This document shows positions 23,919 through 34,124 of a stretch of 64,000 bases of DNA, one piece after another. The translations under genes were made by a program, and so were the position numbers. Location of the stretch: assembly GCF_000340215.1 (NCBI RefSeq), contig NW_006921540.1:2179431-2243430 (forward strand). The letters run 5' to 3'. This DNA comes from Pseudocercospora fijiensis CIRAD86. Taxonomy: Eukaryota; Ascomycota; Dothideomycetes; Mycosphaerellales; Mycosphaerellaceae. Under the pieces are notes generated by a model, which saw only the letters and a program-made list of their open reading frames with translations, was not told the DNA's origin and searched no databases. Within the stretch, counting starts at the first letter, position 1. Every line of letters starts with the position of its first letter.

Positions 23919-25147
23919 CTATTGATACACAAAAACTTGCCCAGATCTGTCCGCACTGAGCACCATTCCGAAAGGTCGCTCAAGTAACGCGACATCTGTA
24001 ATCACATCCAGATGCCCGCTCAATAGATTCTGAGCAGACATACGAATGGTCTCATACCTCGATGGCGGTCTGCTCGTCCCAGCCGCAAGAGCCCGCTTTG
24101 CTGCTGATGTGTTCGAAGCCACCTTGTTCGACTCAATGGGATTTCCAGCCTGGACACCACTTTCGGCCGGCTTTTCAGACAGGACACGTATGTCCATGCT
24201 CAAATTACTGAATGTATAGACCGGTTTGTCATCAGGACTTCCTCCATTGACAAGCCTGCAACCTTCAAGTCGCTCTGTGTCCCAGAAGCGCACTTTTCCA
24301 TCCGGGCCGCCGCTGACGGCGAAAGGGTGTTGTGCTTCGGGGTCCTTGGAAGACGGTTGGACTCCGAACCAAGAGACGCTGCTTGCAAGAGGCAAGTGAT
24401 TGTCTCTCAAGACATCAGCGCCTGTCACGCCAGCGATACGGCCTAGCAAACTCTCGGATCTTTCGTCTTCCAGATTGCGCAACTCGTAGTCTCTTAAGTG
24501 CAAACGTTCTTTGGCGTTAGGATGACTTGGGCGTATTACCTCATAGCACACTCCCTTTTCTGCGTCCCAGACTGTCATCTCACCAGGAGCAGTACCGCCC
24601 GTTATGCAGAACTGATTTCTCTTAGAAGACTTGCGCCTCGGATGCAGTTGTACTCTGGAGATTGGAGAAGGATTCGCAAACGTCCATGAGCGTATGCGAA
24701 CGTGGAAGCGCATGTCCCAGAGATCGAGCACGCCGTGAGATGTTCCTACTAGAAGCCAGTCATGTCTTCTGCTCATGCAGAACGAGGTCGGAGCGCCGTG
24801 GCTAGCAGGGTTACGAAGCTCGAAAATGACCGACATGTATCGTAGATCAAGCGCCATAATCCGACCAAGATTAGTTGCGAGAACGAGTGTACTCGCAGAT
24901 TCACCTCTGTAATGCTCACACCAAACACCGTACTCCACAGTCGGACTGGTCGTTGGTATTTGCCATTCACGGACGAGTCGTATCTTGCCATATCGATATG
25001 CTTTGTCGGATTCTGTGACTTCGACTTTGACGACATGTACCGTGCCATCGGAGCCTGTGCAAATGAAGGTGTGCGTCGCTTCCACAAAGCAGAGACTTGT
25101 GACTGTTGCGCCTGGGCCCAGCTTGTAAGTTGGCGAGAGCGATATGC
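23919..25147 (-). CDS. VPS15 C-terminal WD40 domain (partial, cut by assembly gap)
   Basis: About 409 codons of a minus-strand frame end at a TAG at 23919 and run into the N block at 25148. The segment is WD40-rich (FICTGSDGTVHVV, GVWCEHYRGESASTLVLATNLGRIMALDLR, DWLLVGTSHGVLDLWDMRFHV, PFAVSGGPDGKVRFWD). It closes with HLDVITDVALLERPFGMVLSADRSGQVFVYQ-type residues, the hallmark C-terminus of VPS15. VPS15 is the pseudokinase/WD40 regulatory subunit of the Vps34 PI3-kinase complexes in autophagy and vacuolar sorting. The kinase and HEAT parts, roughly two thirds of the usual protein, are missing here. The cause is the gap, not necessarily a real deletion: nothing VPS15-like was recognised on the far side. 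Confidence 0.85.
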
Positions 25148-25247
25148 NNNNNNNNNNNNNNNNNNNNNNNNNNNNNNNNNNNNNNNNNNNNNNNNNNNNN
25201 NNNNNNNNNNNNNNNNNNNNNNNNNNNNNNNNNNNNNNNNNNNNNNN
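25148..25247. other. Assembly gap (100 N)
   Basis: Exactly 100 N, the conventional placeholder for a gap of unknown length. It interrupts the VPS15 gene, so any reading frame drawn across it is meaningless. Confidence 0.98.
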
Positions 25248-26525
25248 GAAGCCAGTATCGGACTGGACGAGGCCTGTTTGGAACGAACTTCCCATACCCA
25301 CACCGAGGCACAGAAATATGATCTAAAAATCTGGTGGAATGGCCCCAGAGTTCTCCATTGCATGTATAACGGCTTCAACCCGTTCAGCATGATACATAGG
25401 GACGGTCACTTGCCGACCCAAGTGCATAGATGAGGCTTTCGAATACTGCTCCACCTTCGGAACGCTCAGAACTCATCAACGACAAAAGAAGAAAGTCTCA
25501 AAACGAAATTGAAAAGGCAACAGCAGCTATCAATTCAAAAGGACTCGTTTTCAGCACCACGAATCTCCACTCAGCACATTGTAGACAACAGATTCTATAA
25601 TTTCCTCAACTTCAATTTAACAACGAATCGCAAAAAAAAAAATCATTACTCTCCTTGTTAACATATGTCATCCTTAGTGCAGGGAGCATGCTGATCTTCT
25701 CTGTTTCAATTCAAATTGACCAGATGCCCGAAGGACATGAAAGAGCGAATGTCACTCGTTCATTGCCCTCGGGCGGAATATTGAAGTTCTTGGACGTATA
25801 TATTAGTGGAGTCACAGGTCTGCATGACTCGCGTGCATTACCGTACGTGGAAGTGGGATGTCCTGAGGCTAGATTTTGATTTACGGACACTAGCTTTATA
25901 TGTTACTTCTTGAATCTTTGGAAAGTTGGCTTCTGTTTTCATGTCTGATAATATTGCTTCGAGAGTTTTGGGAATAAGGTGATGTGAAGCGTTAGTGAGT
26001 TCTTGGCTGAATCAGAGACAATGGAGCAACCTTGTAGTTGGCAAGATATGCGCATCAGTATAGTAAGATGCCTTTTGGAATCCCAATGGCCTGTGAGACG
26101 ACGGGTCTGCGCCAGATCATGGAGTATCTGGAGAAATGTCGAGAGAGAGAGACGCAGGACACGTACTGAACCAACAGTTGCCAGGGAGACCTAGCGAGAC
26201 GGCGTTAATCGAAGTTGAATGAATGCCAGACCGGGAAATCGCAGCATCGATGGTTGTAGCTAGGTAAGGGAGAGGTCATGGAAGATGGGGTCCAACCAGA
26301 TTGCAAGAAAAGGTAAAAGGTGGTATGCGCTAGACGCTCGCAATTGCCAGAGCCACTTCATTCGTTTGAAGGATATCAAAGCCTTCGTTCGCGTCTTGCC
26401 GTGGAGAGGTAGAAGCCAGAGTCAAGTTAATTAGCGACCAAAGCCCAGTCCGAAGTGTCGCTTGTCTCAAATACATCCGTTCCAGATGGGCAGTCCTCCT
26501 TCAGAGGCCCAGCACCTGTCCCAGC
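25248..26525. other. Intergenic, with sequence flanking the gap
   Basis: No recognisable gene. The first bases after the gap could be the 5' end of VPS15 or unrelated DNA. A run of eleven A lies at about 25632-25642. Short ORFs at 25655-25879 and 26003-26194 have no supporting features. Confidence 0.4.
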
Positions 26526-27808
26526 CTAAAGTCGCTTCCCATTCTGGTTGGCCGACACCACGGTTGGATCAGTGTCGGCGGATGCTTCACCCTTCATAGC
26601 AGCTTGTTCTTCCCTCTTGCGCCTGTGCTCCTCTACATCTGCCTTCACGCGACGTTCCAGGTCATCGATAAGCTCCTTCTTATGAACCATTGCTGCACCT
26701 GCAGCCCAATTGCCAGCCTCGGTTTTATTGCGACCCTTGCCAGTAGCGAGATACTCTCTCTCGTAACCATAATTTGGCGCGACCACATAAAGTTCTTGCG
26801 TCCATTCATTCTGGCCCAGTTTATTACCCTTCAGCTCGACCATCTCAGTGTTCTTATAATCCAACTTGACATGCTGTGCTGAACGCTGAATTCGCTGCTG
26901 CAGTATGGCCTTCGCGTTCTCGTCGTACGGTGGCATGGCACCTGCCTCATTTGCAGGCGAAGAAGAAGACTTTGGAGCAGCAGAGGTCTGCATTCGTGAG
27001 GCGTACACTTTGTTGGACTGCATGAGCGTCTCGATGCGTGGCGTCCACAGCTCTCTCAACCAAGCCTCAGCAATGTCCTCACCAGTCCGCTTATTTTCGT
27101 TTGATAAAATGATTGCTGCGATGTATGCCTCGAAGACATCAGCAATGACCTTGGTCCAGCCCTTGTTGCCTTTCCCATGACTGTCCTTTTGCATGCTCTT
27201 CTTGTCGTTGGCCTTAATCTTCTTCTCGAGACCATACTCTTTGCTATATTGCGCGAGCGTCTCGTTCTTGACGAGCTGCTCGCGAAGCTGGCTCATCTCG
27301 CCGACTTGAAGCTGCGGATACTTTTCGAAGATCAGGTCCGTGGCAAACTTCTCGATATTGGCATCTCCTAGAAATTCGAGTCGGTCATATGTCATTTGTG
27401 AAGAGTTGGTTGTAGTAGATTTGTGGCGGAAGGGTGCTTCAGCCCAGGCAGCGGGGAGCTCAGGACGCGGCGGCAGAGGCTTCGGGAGGTACAGGTCCTA
27501 CAGCATTGTTAGTACGCCCATTTGAAGATGCACTCACTACACAGCGGACATGACTCTGGCGAGCGTGACAATCATCGAGAAGCAGAATCAAGTCTTCCGT
27601 GCAAACTTACATGAGGCGGTGATTCCTGCTTCGCGTACGAGTCCTTGACGCCATAGCTCGGTGGTTCGCGCCTGGTGTCCCGTACATCATCGTATGGGTC
27701 GCTTCTGCCTCTGTGATCGTCGTAATGGTCGCGCCTCGAGTATGAGTAGTCGTTGCGCTGGCGCTTCACTGGCGGAGCACTGCCGCCGTTGTAATGTCTC
27801 TTGCTCAT
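26526..27808 (-). CDS. Ribonuclease III (Rnt1-like) with dsRNA-binding domain
   Basis: Two exons: 27611-27808 (66 codons) and 26526-27497, with a 113-nt intron (GTAAGT, branch TACTAAC just before the TAG acceptor), giving 389 aa. Order: a basic, disordered N-terminus (MSKRHYNGG...KRQRND, RRD/DDHR repeats), a Pro-rich linker, one RNase III domain with signature RLEFLGDAN (about 105-113) and the second acidic cluster in DVFEAYIAA, then a C-terminal dsRBD with GKGRNKTEAGNWAAGAAM. Both catalytic acidic clusters are intact, so it should be active. Rnt1 processes pre-rRNA, snRNAs and snoRNAs in the nucleus. A Dicer is excluded by the single RNase III domain and lack of a helicase. It is head-to-head with the mS33 gene. 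Confidence 0.88.
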
Positions 27809-27907
27809 AGCGGTGCAGCTCTCCTCGGCACTGTGTACACTGTATGATGCTGTGGGGTATGAATTTGTAGTAGCACCTAGCGACAGTGAGGAGATGAGCA
27901 GCTGTTT

Positions 27908-27946
<39 letters not shown>

Positions 27947-28082
27947 TCAGAAGAAATTGAAGCTGGCAGAACGCCTTCTTCAAGCTGCGACGCTCGGACC
28001 CTTTTCTTGGCACTTCCGGCGCCGATGACATTGGACTCGATCTCGTGAATACTTCAGTGAATGTCTATCACATGCAACAATC
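27809..28082. promoter_or_regulatory. Shared divergent promoter of RNase III and mS33, with (GT)n
   Basis: Only 274 bp separates the two ATGs of oppositely transcribed genes, so both promoters must lie here. It contains a (GT)n microsatellite at about 27913-27945. No specific transcription factor site was identified. Confidence 0.6.
27913..27945. repeat. (GT)n microsatellite
   Basis: About sixteen GT dinucleotides inside the intergenic region between the RNase III and mS33 genes. Confidence 0.95.
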
Positions 28083-28465
28083 ATGACAGTTCCACGAGCG
28101 CGAGTACTAGACCTGCTACGGGCGCAATGCCGAATATTCAACACCACCTTCAACCCTCAGAACTTGCGACTCGGAAACAAAGTTCTGCGGCAACGATTAC
28201 GAGGACCTTCGTTCGCCGCATACTATCCACGACGAGTAGCCACATTCAAGGATCTCAAGACTCTATATCCATTGAGAAAGATTGAGATGTACGATGACTT
28301 CGAGGAGGACCGATTAGAGCACCTGCAAATCGCGAAGAGTAGAGGCAAGGGAGCACCGAAGAAGAAGAAGAGCGCGGCGGGTAAGTTTTTGAATTGGACC
28401 ATCGGTCTTGCGTAGGTGCTGATGAGTTTACAGAAAGCAGAAAGGGACAGAAGAAGAAGCGGTAG
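28083..28465 (+). CDS. Mitochondrial small-subunit ribosomal protein mS33 (Rsm27/MRPS33)
   Basis: Two exons, 28083-28380 and 28434-28465, with a 53-nt intron (GTAAGT...ACAG); the frame closes to 109 aa, the typical length. The family segment is plain: ARIFNTT-like CRIFNTTFNPQNLRLGNKVLRQRL followed by YYPRRVATFKDLKTLYP. The C-terminus is a Lys/Arg-rich tail (KKKKSAA, then ESRKGQKKKR from the tiny last exon). It acts in the mitoribosome small-subunit head. Ignoring the intron gives an alternative end GKFLNWTIGLA, 110 residues long, which lacks the basic tail and is less likely. It shares its promoter region with RNase III. Confidence 0.87.
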
Positions 28466-28998
28466 TGAGACTGGCCGATTGAAGGAACTGCGATGATAGA
28501 ATTGGAACAGTGTATATGAGCTGGGCAATGGGCGGGCTTGACCAGCAATTAAAAAGCGCATTACGAGGGACGGCGTTCGAAAATTTGCGCTTCGATATGT
28601 ACAGGTGCATGGAATGGCGTTACCCAGTCGAACTGAAAGAGGAATGCGTAAATGTTGGAGCGGAAAGCTTTGCTTGAAATATACCTCACTGATTCTTGAT
28701 TTGCAATCGGCATTACCATACATGCTGAAGTCAACATCGGAGACAGGCACAGAGACTTTGCGGCATGGTAATTATGAGACTGCTCGAACGCTGTGACGTC
28801 TGGATGCGCGGGAGTGATTGGTGAGTACAAAGATTCTTCGAAACAAGACATTTGCTGACGCTCTTCCGTAAACCTGCTCTCAATGTTCCATCGTAGCAAG
28901 TCTCCTTTCGACCCATCACTCCTGTGCTCCATCGCCTCCCTGTCTCTGATACCTGATCTCCAGCACGCCCTCATCGCAGACCGACGCCATCTCCACGG
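28466..28998. other. Intergenic between convergent genes
   Basis: Overlapping minus-strand ORFs of up to 175 codons here are partly antisense to mS33 and show no domain. Nothing else was seen. Confidence 0.4.
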
Positions 28999-29670
28999 CT
29001 ATCTTCTTTGGAGACCACTCTCTCGTTCATCTTTCGTGTTAGCCATCCGAATGCGCACAAAGTCGATGACTTTCTTCAGACCTTCCAGTGTCAGGTATGG
29101 GTCACTTCCGCATGGTTGCAAGTGACTTTGCACAAATGCTTCGGCAGCAGCATCTACGGCCTCGGAATTTTCGATCGGGTCTCCATACCAATCAAGGTAT
29201 CGGACGGTCACCTGCTTCTCTGACTTGTTTCCGTGGAGCACGATCTTACAGCAGAACGGATCGTACCAGATGCAGATCTTTCGTGTGAGGGGGACTCGTG
29301 AGCGACCGAAAATATCGAGCCAACGCATCGTGGAGTCTGGTTTGACGTAGCTATCGAAAAGCCACAGGTCAAGGTCTCGATGAAGTCTTGGCAGGTATTC
29401 TTGTCGAGTCTGCTGGCATACCTCCGCGAATGTGGCTGGCGGTGCCCGGTATTTCTGGTAGTACGCTTTCAGCACTTGTTTCGGTGCATCGTGCTCAGCG
29501 ATCTCATCATAGATCTGGTTGCGCAACTCTGCTGGTAAGTCGAAGAATGTGACGCGGTATCGGGTGTTTCGCGCTGATGTAGCAAAAGATCCGCTCGTCG
29601 ACAGTGCACCACCCTGGACGAGGTTGCCGGGTTGGGCAGGCATGATATTGTGGTTGACGGGGCTAGCCAT
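28999..29670 (-). CDS. 2EXR/F-box-like domain hypothetical protein, 223 aa
   Basis: I choose the ATG at 29670 (MASPVNHNIMPAQPG), although the frame stays open to 29922. The motif FFDLPAELRNQIYDEI (about residues 40-55) is the F-box/2EXR-like start found in a large group of fungal proteins. It is followed by the usual QQTRQEYLPRL and a less conserved C-terminal half. Such proteins are abundant in filamentous ascomycetes and mostly uncharacterised; a role as ubiquitin-ligase adaptor is possible but unproven. The N-terminal 30 residues look disordered. No intron is needed. Confidence 0.65.
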   Translation of the reverse strand: MASPVNHNIMPAQPGNLVQGGALSTSGSFATSARNTRYRVTFFDLPAELRNQIYDEIAEHDAPKQVLKAYYQKYRAPPATFAEVCQQTRQEYLPRLHRDLDLWLFDSYVKPDSTMRWLDIFGRSRVPLTRKICIWYDPFCCKIVLHGNKSEKQVTVRYLDWYGDPIENSEAVDAAAEAFVQSHLQPCGSDPYLTLEGLKKVIDFVRIRMANTKDERESGLQRR

Positions 29671-30516
29671 TGCCCGCGAGAGGACTGCAGGTGGAAAGAA
29701 CCTTGGAAAGTCAGAACCTTTGGAAATTTCATGGTCGCGCGCACTGACCAACGCAAGGTCATGGCTGCCGAGCATCACATGCGAAAACGGTAAAGACCGA
29801 AGCATGTGAAGCATCATCTTCACTTCCAGGAACTCACTACACACCTTGATTGGGAATGAGAAATCGGCCCTTCCTGATGACAGTTTCACTTGGCAAGATC
29901 GAGCTCTATGCATCTCCGTCATGTCACCTAAGCAGTCGACAGAAACTTTCGGACGCGATTAGCGAAAGGCACTCACTTTCTCGTTCTTCACAAATCATCG
30001 CTGACTTCCTCGGAGCGGCCTTCAATGTTGCGAAATTCTGACAAATGGTAGCATCATTGCTGTGCAAGCCCATTTGCTAATGGATCCGATACTGTAAACG
30101 AATTTGGGTCTCAGTAAGCAACCCGACAATCTCCAGATCGCCTTCAAGCAGCATGTGTTCGACGGCTTGCAAGAAAAACTGCCTATATGCCAGGTCTCAT
30201 TAGCCTATTGACCCCGCTACTCAGAATCAAGCATGTTTGATCTCATTGGAGCTTCGGCATATGGTCCACCTAGACTGCGAGCTACTTTGATGTTCTCCTG
30301 CTGCCCTTCTGGACATCCGGACATTGTAAGCTTTCCACGAGAGCAACAGACAGCAGTATCACTCATCCGTGGCCGACCATTGAAGCACGCGAACCCCGTT
30401 TGTGACGAACTCTCCAGGAGTCCAATTTGGCATTCATAACCTCGGACGCCAGAACAATATTGCCTGCATCAACCTCCCCCGACGGGGCTGGGGCTTGGTA
30501 TCTGTTATCTCTCAGG
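29671..30516. other. Intergenic; may hold the 5' exon of the GH115 gene
   Basis: The GH115 frame is open from 30406 with no ATG until 30517. A plausible acceptor (CTCTCCAG, ending 30417) and an upstream donor (GTAAGC at 30327) would allow an alternative first exon beginning at an ATG at 30233. This is undecided. Confidence 0.35.
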
Positions 30517-33500
30517 ATGTTCGAGGATATTTTTGTGCAGTTTGGCCCTGGCTACAGCAGCGTTGAGCTTAACAATGCTCCCCTCATTATCAGCAGTCAT
30601 GAGCCGTTAGGAATAAAATCTGCCGTGCACAATCTGGCACTCGACTTTGGACGTGTTCTGACAAAACGCCTAAAGCAGACGGTCGTGGAAGCAGATACCG
30701 ATTTGCCAAAATTAGAAGTCGACACAGCTATCATCATCGGCTGCCTCGAGTCCAGTCATCTGGTCCAAGATATGGTTAGCAAGGGCAAGCTTGATGTCGA
30801 AAGCATATCCGGGAGATGGGAGTCATTCTGTACCAGCGTCGTTGCCAAGCCTTTTGAGGGCATCGCAAAAGCCCTTGTCATTGTTGGAAGCGACAAGCGT
30901 GGAACGATCTATGGAGCCTACACCCTATCTGAGCAGATTGGCGTATCACCGTGTGTCTCAATTGTCATTGCAACCCACGCGTAAGAGCATGCTGATCAAT
31001 TGCAGTTGGTATTGGTGGGCAGACGTGCCGCCTAAGCAGCACTCGGCGATATATGCAATTGACAAATCTACGTGCCATGGAGAGCCAAGCATCAAATACA
31101 GAGGCATATTCTTGAACGACGAGGCTCCTGTTCTCACGGGTTGGGTGTTGGAGAAGTTTGGAAAGTACAATTCTCAGTTCTACGAGAAAGTATTTGAGCT
31201 TATCCTCAGACTGAAGGTACACCGTCCCTTCATCAATTCCAACAAGCCTGCATGTACTGATTCGAACAGGCCAACTTCCTCTGGCCCGCAATGTGGCCCG
31301 GCTACCCCAATCCAGGTGCATCATTCTTCACCGACGATTCGAGAAACCAGGCATTGGCGGACGAGCTTGGCATAGTCATTTCGACATCTCACCATGAACC
31401 AATGCAACGACTATCCAACGAATGGTTCGCCGAGAACCCAGATGGTAGCTGGAATTGGCTGACAAACAAAGATCGTATCACTGACTTCTTCCGAGAAGGA
31501 GTTCAAAGAGCAGCGGGAAAAGAGTCCTACTTCACTCTAGGCATGCGAGGTGAGTACGACAAAAAATGGCAGGCGAAGATCCTGCTGCTGTCGTTCGAGA
31601 TGTGATTCAAACGCAGCGGCAACTTTTCAAGGAGGAACACGGTGCGGAAGATGCAGTCCCACAGGTTCTGGCCTGCTACAAAGAAGTTCAGACTATGTAC
31701 GAAAGTGGTAAGTTGGAAGTTCCTGACCATGTCACCCTACTTTTTGGAGACGACAATTTCGGTACGATACGAAGACTGCCATCGGTAGCTGAAAGGAAAC
31801 GACGAGATGGTGCAGGCATATACTATCATCTTGAATATGTTGGGTGGCCGAGATCGTATAAGTGGATCAACAGCAATTCGCTGGGCAAAATCAAGCATCA
31901 ACTCATGCAGGCCTACCATCGCCAAGCCAGACAGATCTGGGTCTTCAACGTTGGAGATCTGAAGCCAGTTGAGTGTCCGCTCTCTTTCGCCATTGCTGTA
32001 GCTTGGAATTGCGAAGCAGTAAGAAACATAGATGTCAAGTCGTTCCATGACGAATGGGCGACACAGAACCTCAACACTAAAATTGCTCAAAGCGCTGCTG
32101 AAGTGCTCTGTGGCTATGACCGGATAGCCTCAATCAGGAAACACGAGCTCATCGAGCCCACCACTTTCTCGATACTGAACTATCGGGAATCGGAAATCTT
32201 ACTCGACAGACTCAGCGACCTCCTGCAACAAGCCTCGACTATCTATGAGCAAGCGGACGAGGCGGAGAAAGCAACTTGTTTCCAGCTCATCCTGCACCCA
32301 GTCAAGGCAACCTGGATCTATTACAAAATTCAAATTCTGCGCAGCAAGAACCGCCTCTACGCCCGACAGAGACGCAACTCCGCGAATCGCCTCGCACAAG
32401 AGATCCTCGATCTCTTCGAACAAGATTTTGACTTATCGGAAGAGTATCATTCCTTGTTGAATGGAAAATGGAATCACATGCTTCGTCAGCCACACTACGG
32501 GTATGAGGACACCTGGCATGCGCCGTCTCGGGATATGATCGATGGGCTATGCTATGTTCAGAAACGACAGCATTCGAACCCAATTGCCGGGAATATGGGA
32601 GTTGCTGTAGAAGGGCATGAGGGTGTGAGACCTGGTCGGTGTAATGAGGAGTCTGACCGCACTCATCCGAGCAGAAGAGATCTTGTTCCTGGTGTCACAT
32701 TTCAGGCGCTGAGTCGATACTCTACCAAGAACAGGTGGTTCGAGATCTATACGCGTGGACCGCGAACTATACATTGGTATGTGACGACACCAAAGGAGTG
32801 GCTGAAGTTTTCGAACGGCGACGGTATGCTTGGACCTGACGATGATGATGTGAGAATCGAGATCAACGTTGATTGGGATCTGGTACCTGACACGTTCGAA
32901 GAGGAGATCTTGATCGATGTCAAGTCGAAGGAAGGAGACTTTGAGCAGCTTCACCTACCCATCACCGCCCGAAAAGTGCCTAAAACCATCACACCAGGCT
33001 TTATTGAGGCGGATGGTTACGTCTCGATACCAGCTACCGCGTCGCAAATACATCCGCCATATCGCGTTCTGCTCGACACTGGAAGACTCCCGACTGGTTC
33101 CATCAGTCTCGATACTTCAACACACATTCAAGGCGATGACCTACCCTTCCTGACTTACACCTTCTACAACTTCACTGTCGTGAAGGAAGCGACCTTGATC
33201 ATTTACTTCGGCACGACTTTGATCCTCTCGCCTGACGAGACTCTGCAGTATGATTTACAAGTCGATGATGGACCAGTCGCGACCCACGATCTGTACTCCG
33301 TTAGTGCTGAAGCGATACAAAAGTCCAAAGATGAAGGCTGGCCGGCTGCTGATGGATGGTTTGAAGCTGCAGGAGATAATGTTTGGGTCAACCGACATAT
33401 CATCTCGGGAGAAGTCCTTACGCCAGGCCGGCACGATTTGAGGTTCAGATTACGCCATAGCAATATGCTGCTTGAGAAATTGGTTTTGGATCTGGGCGGA

Positions 33501-33554
33501 GTAGGCGAAAGCTATCTTGGGCCGCTGGCCAGTCTTTTTCTAGCACAACAGTGA
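30517..33554 (+). CDS. Glycoside hydrolase family 115 protein, frameshifted once
   Basis: Exons 30517-30950, 31006-31216 and 31270-33554; introns of 55 and 53 nt. The product resembles GH115 (alpha-glucuronidase of xylan side chains): APLIISSHEPLGIKSAVHNLALDFGRV, GTIYGAYTLSEQIGVSPWYWWADVP (joined by intron 1), IKYRGIFLNDE, FLWPAMWPGYPNPGASFFTDD, YFTLGMRGE, GEDPAAVVRDVIQTQRQLFKE, VTLLFGDDNFGTIRRLP and a C-terminal beta-rich domain. Full length would be about 976 aa, normal for the family. The frame shifts at an A6 run (31561-31566) between MRGE and GEDPAA, as if one A were missing; downstream coding stays intact for 660 codons. That pattern fits a sequencing error or a very recent mutation. 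No signal peptide is seen with this start, so location is uncertain. Confidence 0.82.
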
Positions 33555-33695
33555 AGACCTGGAGTTTCATAAAGCAATGACTATTCACGTGCGCTTCAAA
33601 AAGCACAAGCAAACCATCCAGCAATACTTATACTCTTTCCTAGTCAGCCATACCAATCACCACCACCATCAAAACCGAGTACTTCACCCACAACA

Positions 33696-34124
33696 ATGTG
33701 CACCAACACCAGCACCCTTAGTCGCCCCTCAAACCCGCAACCCCCCGTCCCAAAACCCCTCCCAGTCCAAACCGTCCGCTCCCTCATCTCAAACTTCCAA
33801 ACCCCCCATTTCGACTCAGTATCAATCTACCTCTCCTCCTCCCCAACCCCCTGCGGCACCCTCTCCAAACTCCTCTTACTCCGCCTCTCCCCTTACTTTG
33901 CAAACTCCATAACCCCCTCCAACACCCTCCATCTCCCAACCAGCGACCCCCTAATTTTCTCAATTTTCCTCTTCTGGCTCGTAAACAACCGTCTCCCATC
34001 AGAAAATGAAATAGACGAAGAGTCCACGCCCGAAGATTTTGATCCGGAGGAGTGTTGGGAGATGGTGACTGTCAAGATTTGGAAGTTTGCGGGGGATATT
34101 GCTATATTCAAAACTAGTCCCTAG
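33696..34124 (+). pseudogene. BTB/POZ domain protein, truncated by repeat DNA
   Basis: The ATG at 33696 (context ACAACA ATG) opens a 142-codon frame. After a Pro/Ser-rich N-terminus comes a BTB-like fold pattern: TPHFDSVSIYLSS, KLLLLRLSPYFANSI, LHLPTSDPLIFSIFLFWLVNNRLP, then VKIWKFAGDIAIF, which corresponds to the vklWvFGDkY helix of fungal BTB proteins. The frame stops (TSP, TAG) just where the composition changes to the 34.1 kb repeat array. Family members usually run another 60-120 residues, so the 3' part seems replaced by repeat DNA. No continuation was found on the far side of the array. A short but expressed protein remains possible. Confidence 0.6.

Noticed and set aside
25248..25301. 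Reading the frame across the N block as a VPS15 N-terminus (GMGSSFQTG...)
   Set aside because: The gap length is arbitrary so the frame across it has no meaning, the apparent start is GTG, and the residues do not match the VPS15 N-terminus I know.
28223..28750. 175-codon minus-strand frame
   Set aside because: Overlaps mS33 antisense and shows no recognisable features.
30427..30516. Start of the GH115 protein at MAFITSD
   Set aside because: That codon is TTG; the first in-frame ATG is at 30517.
31551..31573. A 23-nt intron (GTGAGT to GGCAG) to explain the GH115 frame change
   Set aside because: Far too short for a fungal spliceosomal intron; the A6 homopolymer indel is simpler.
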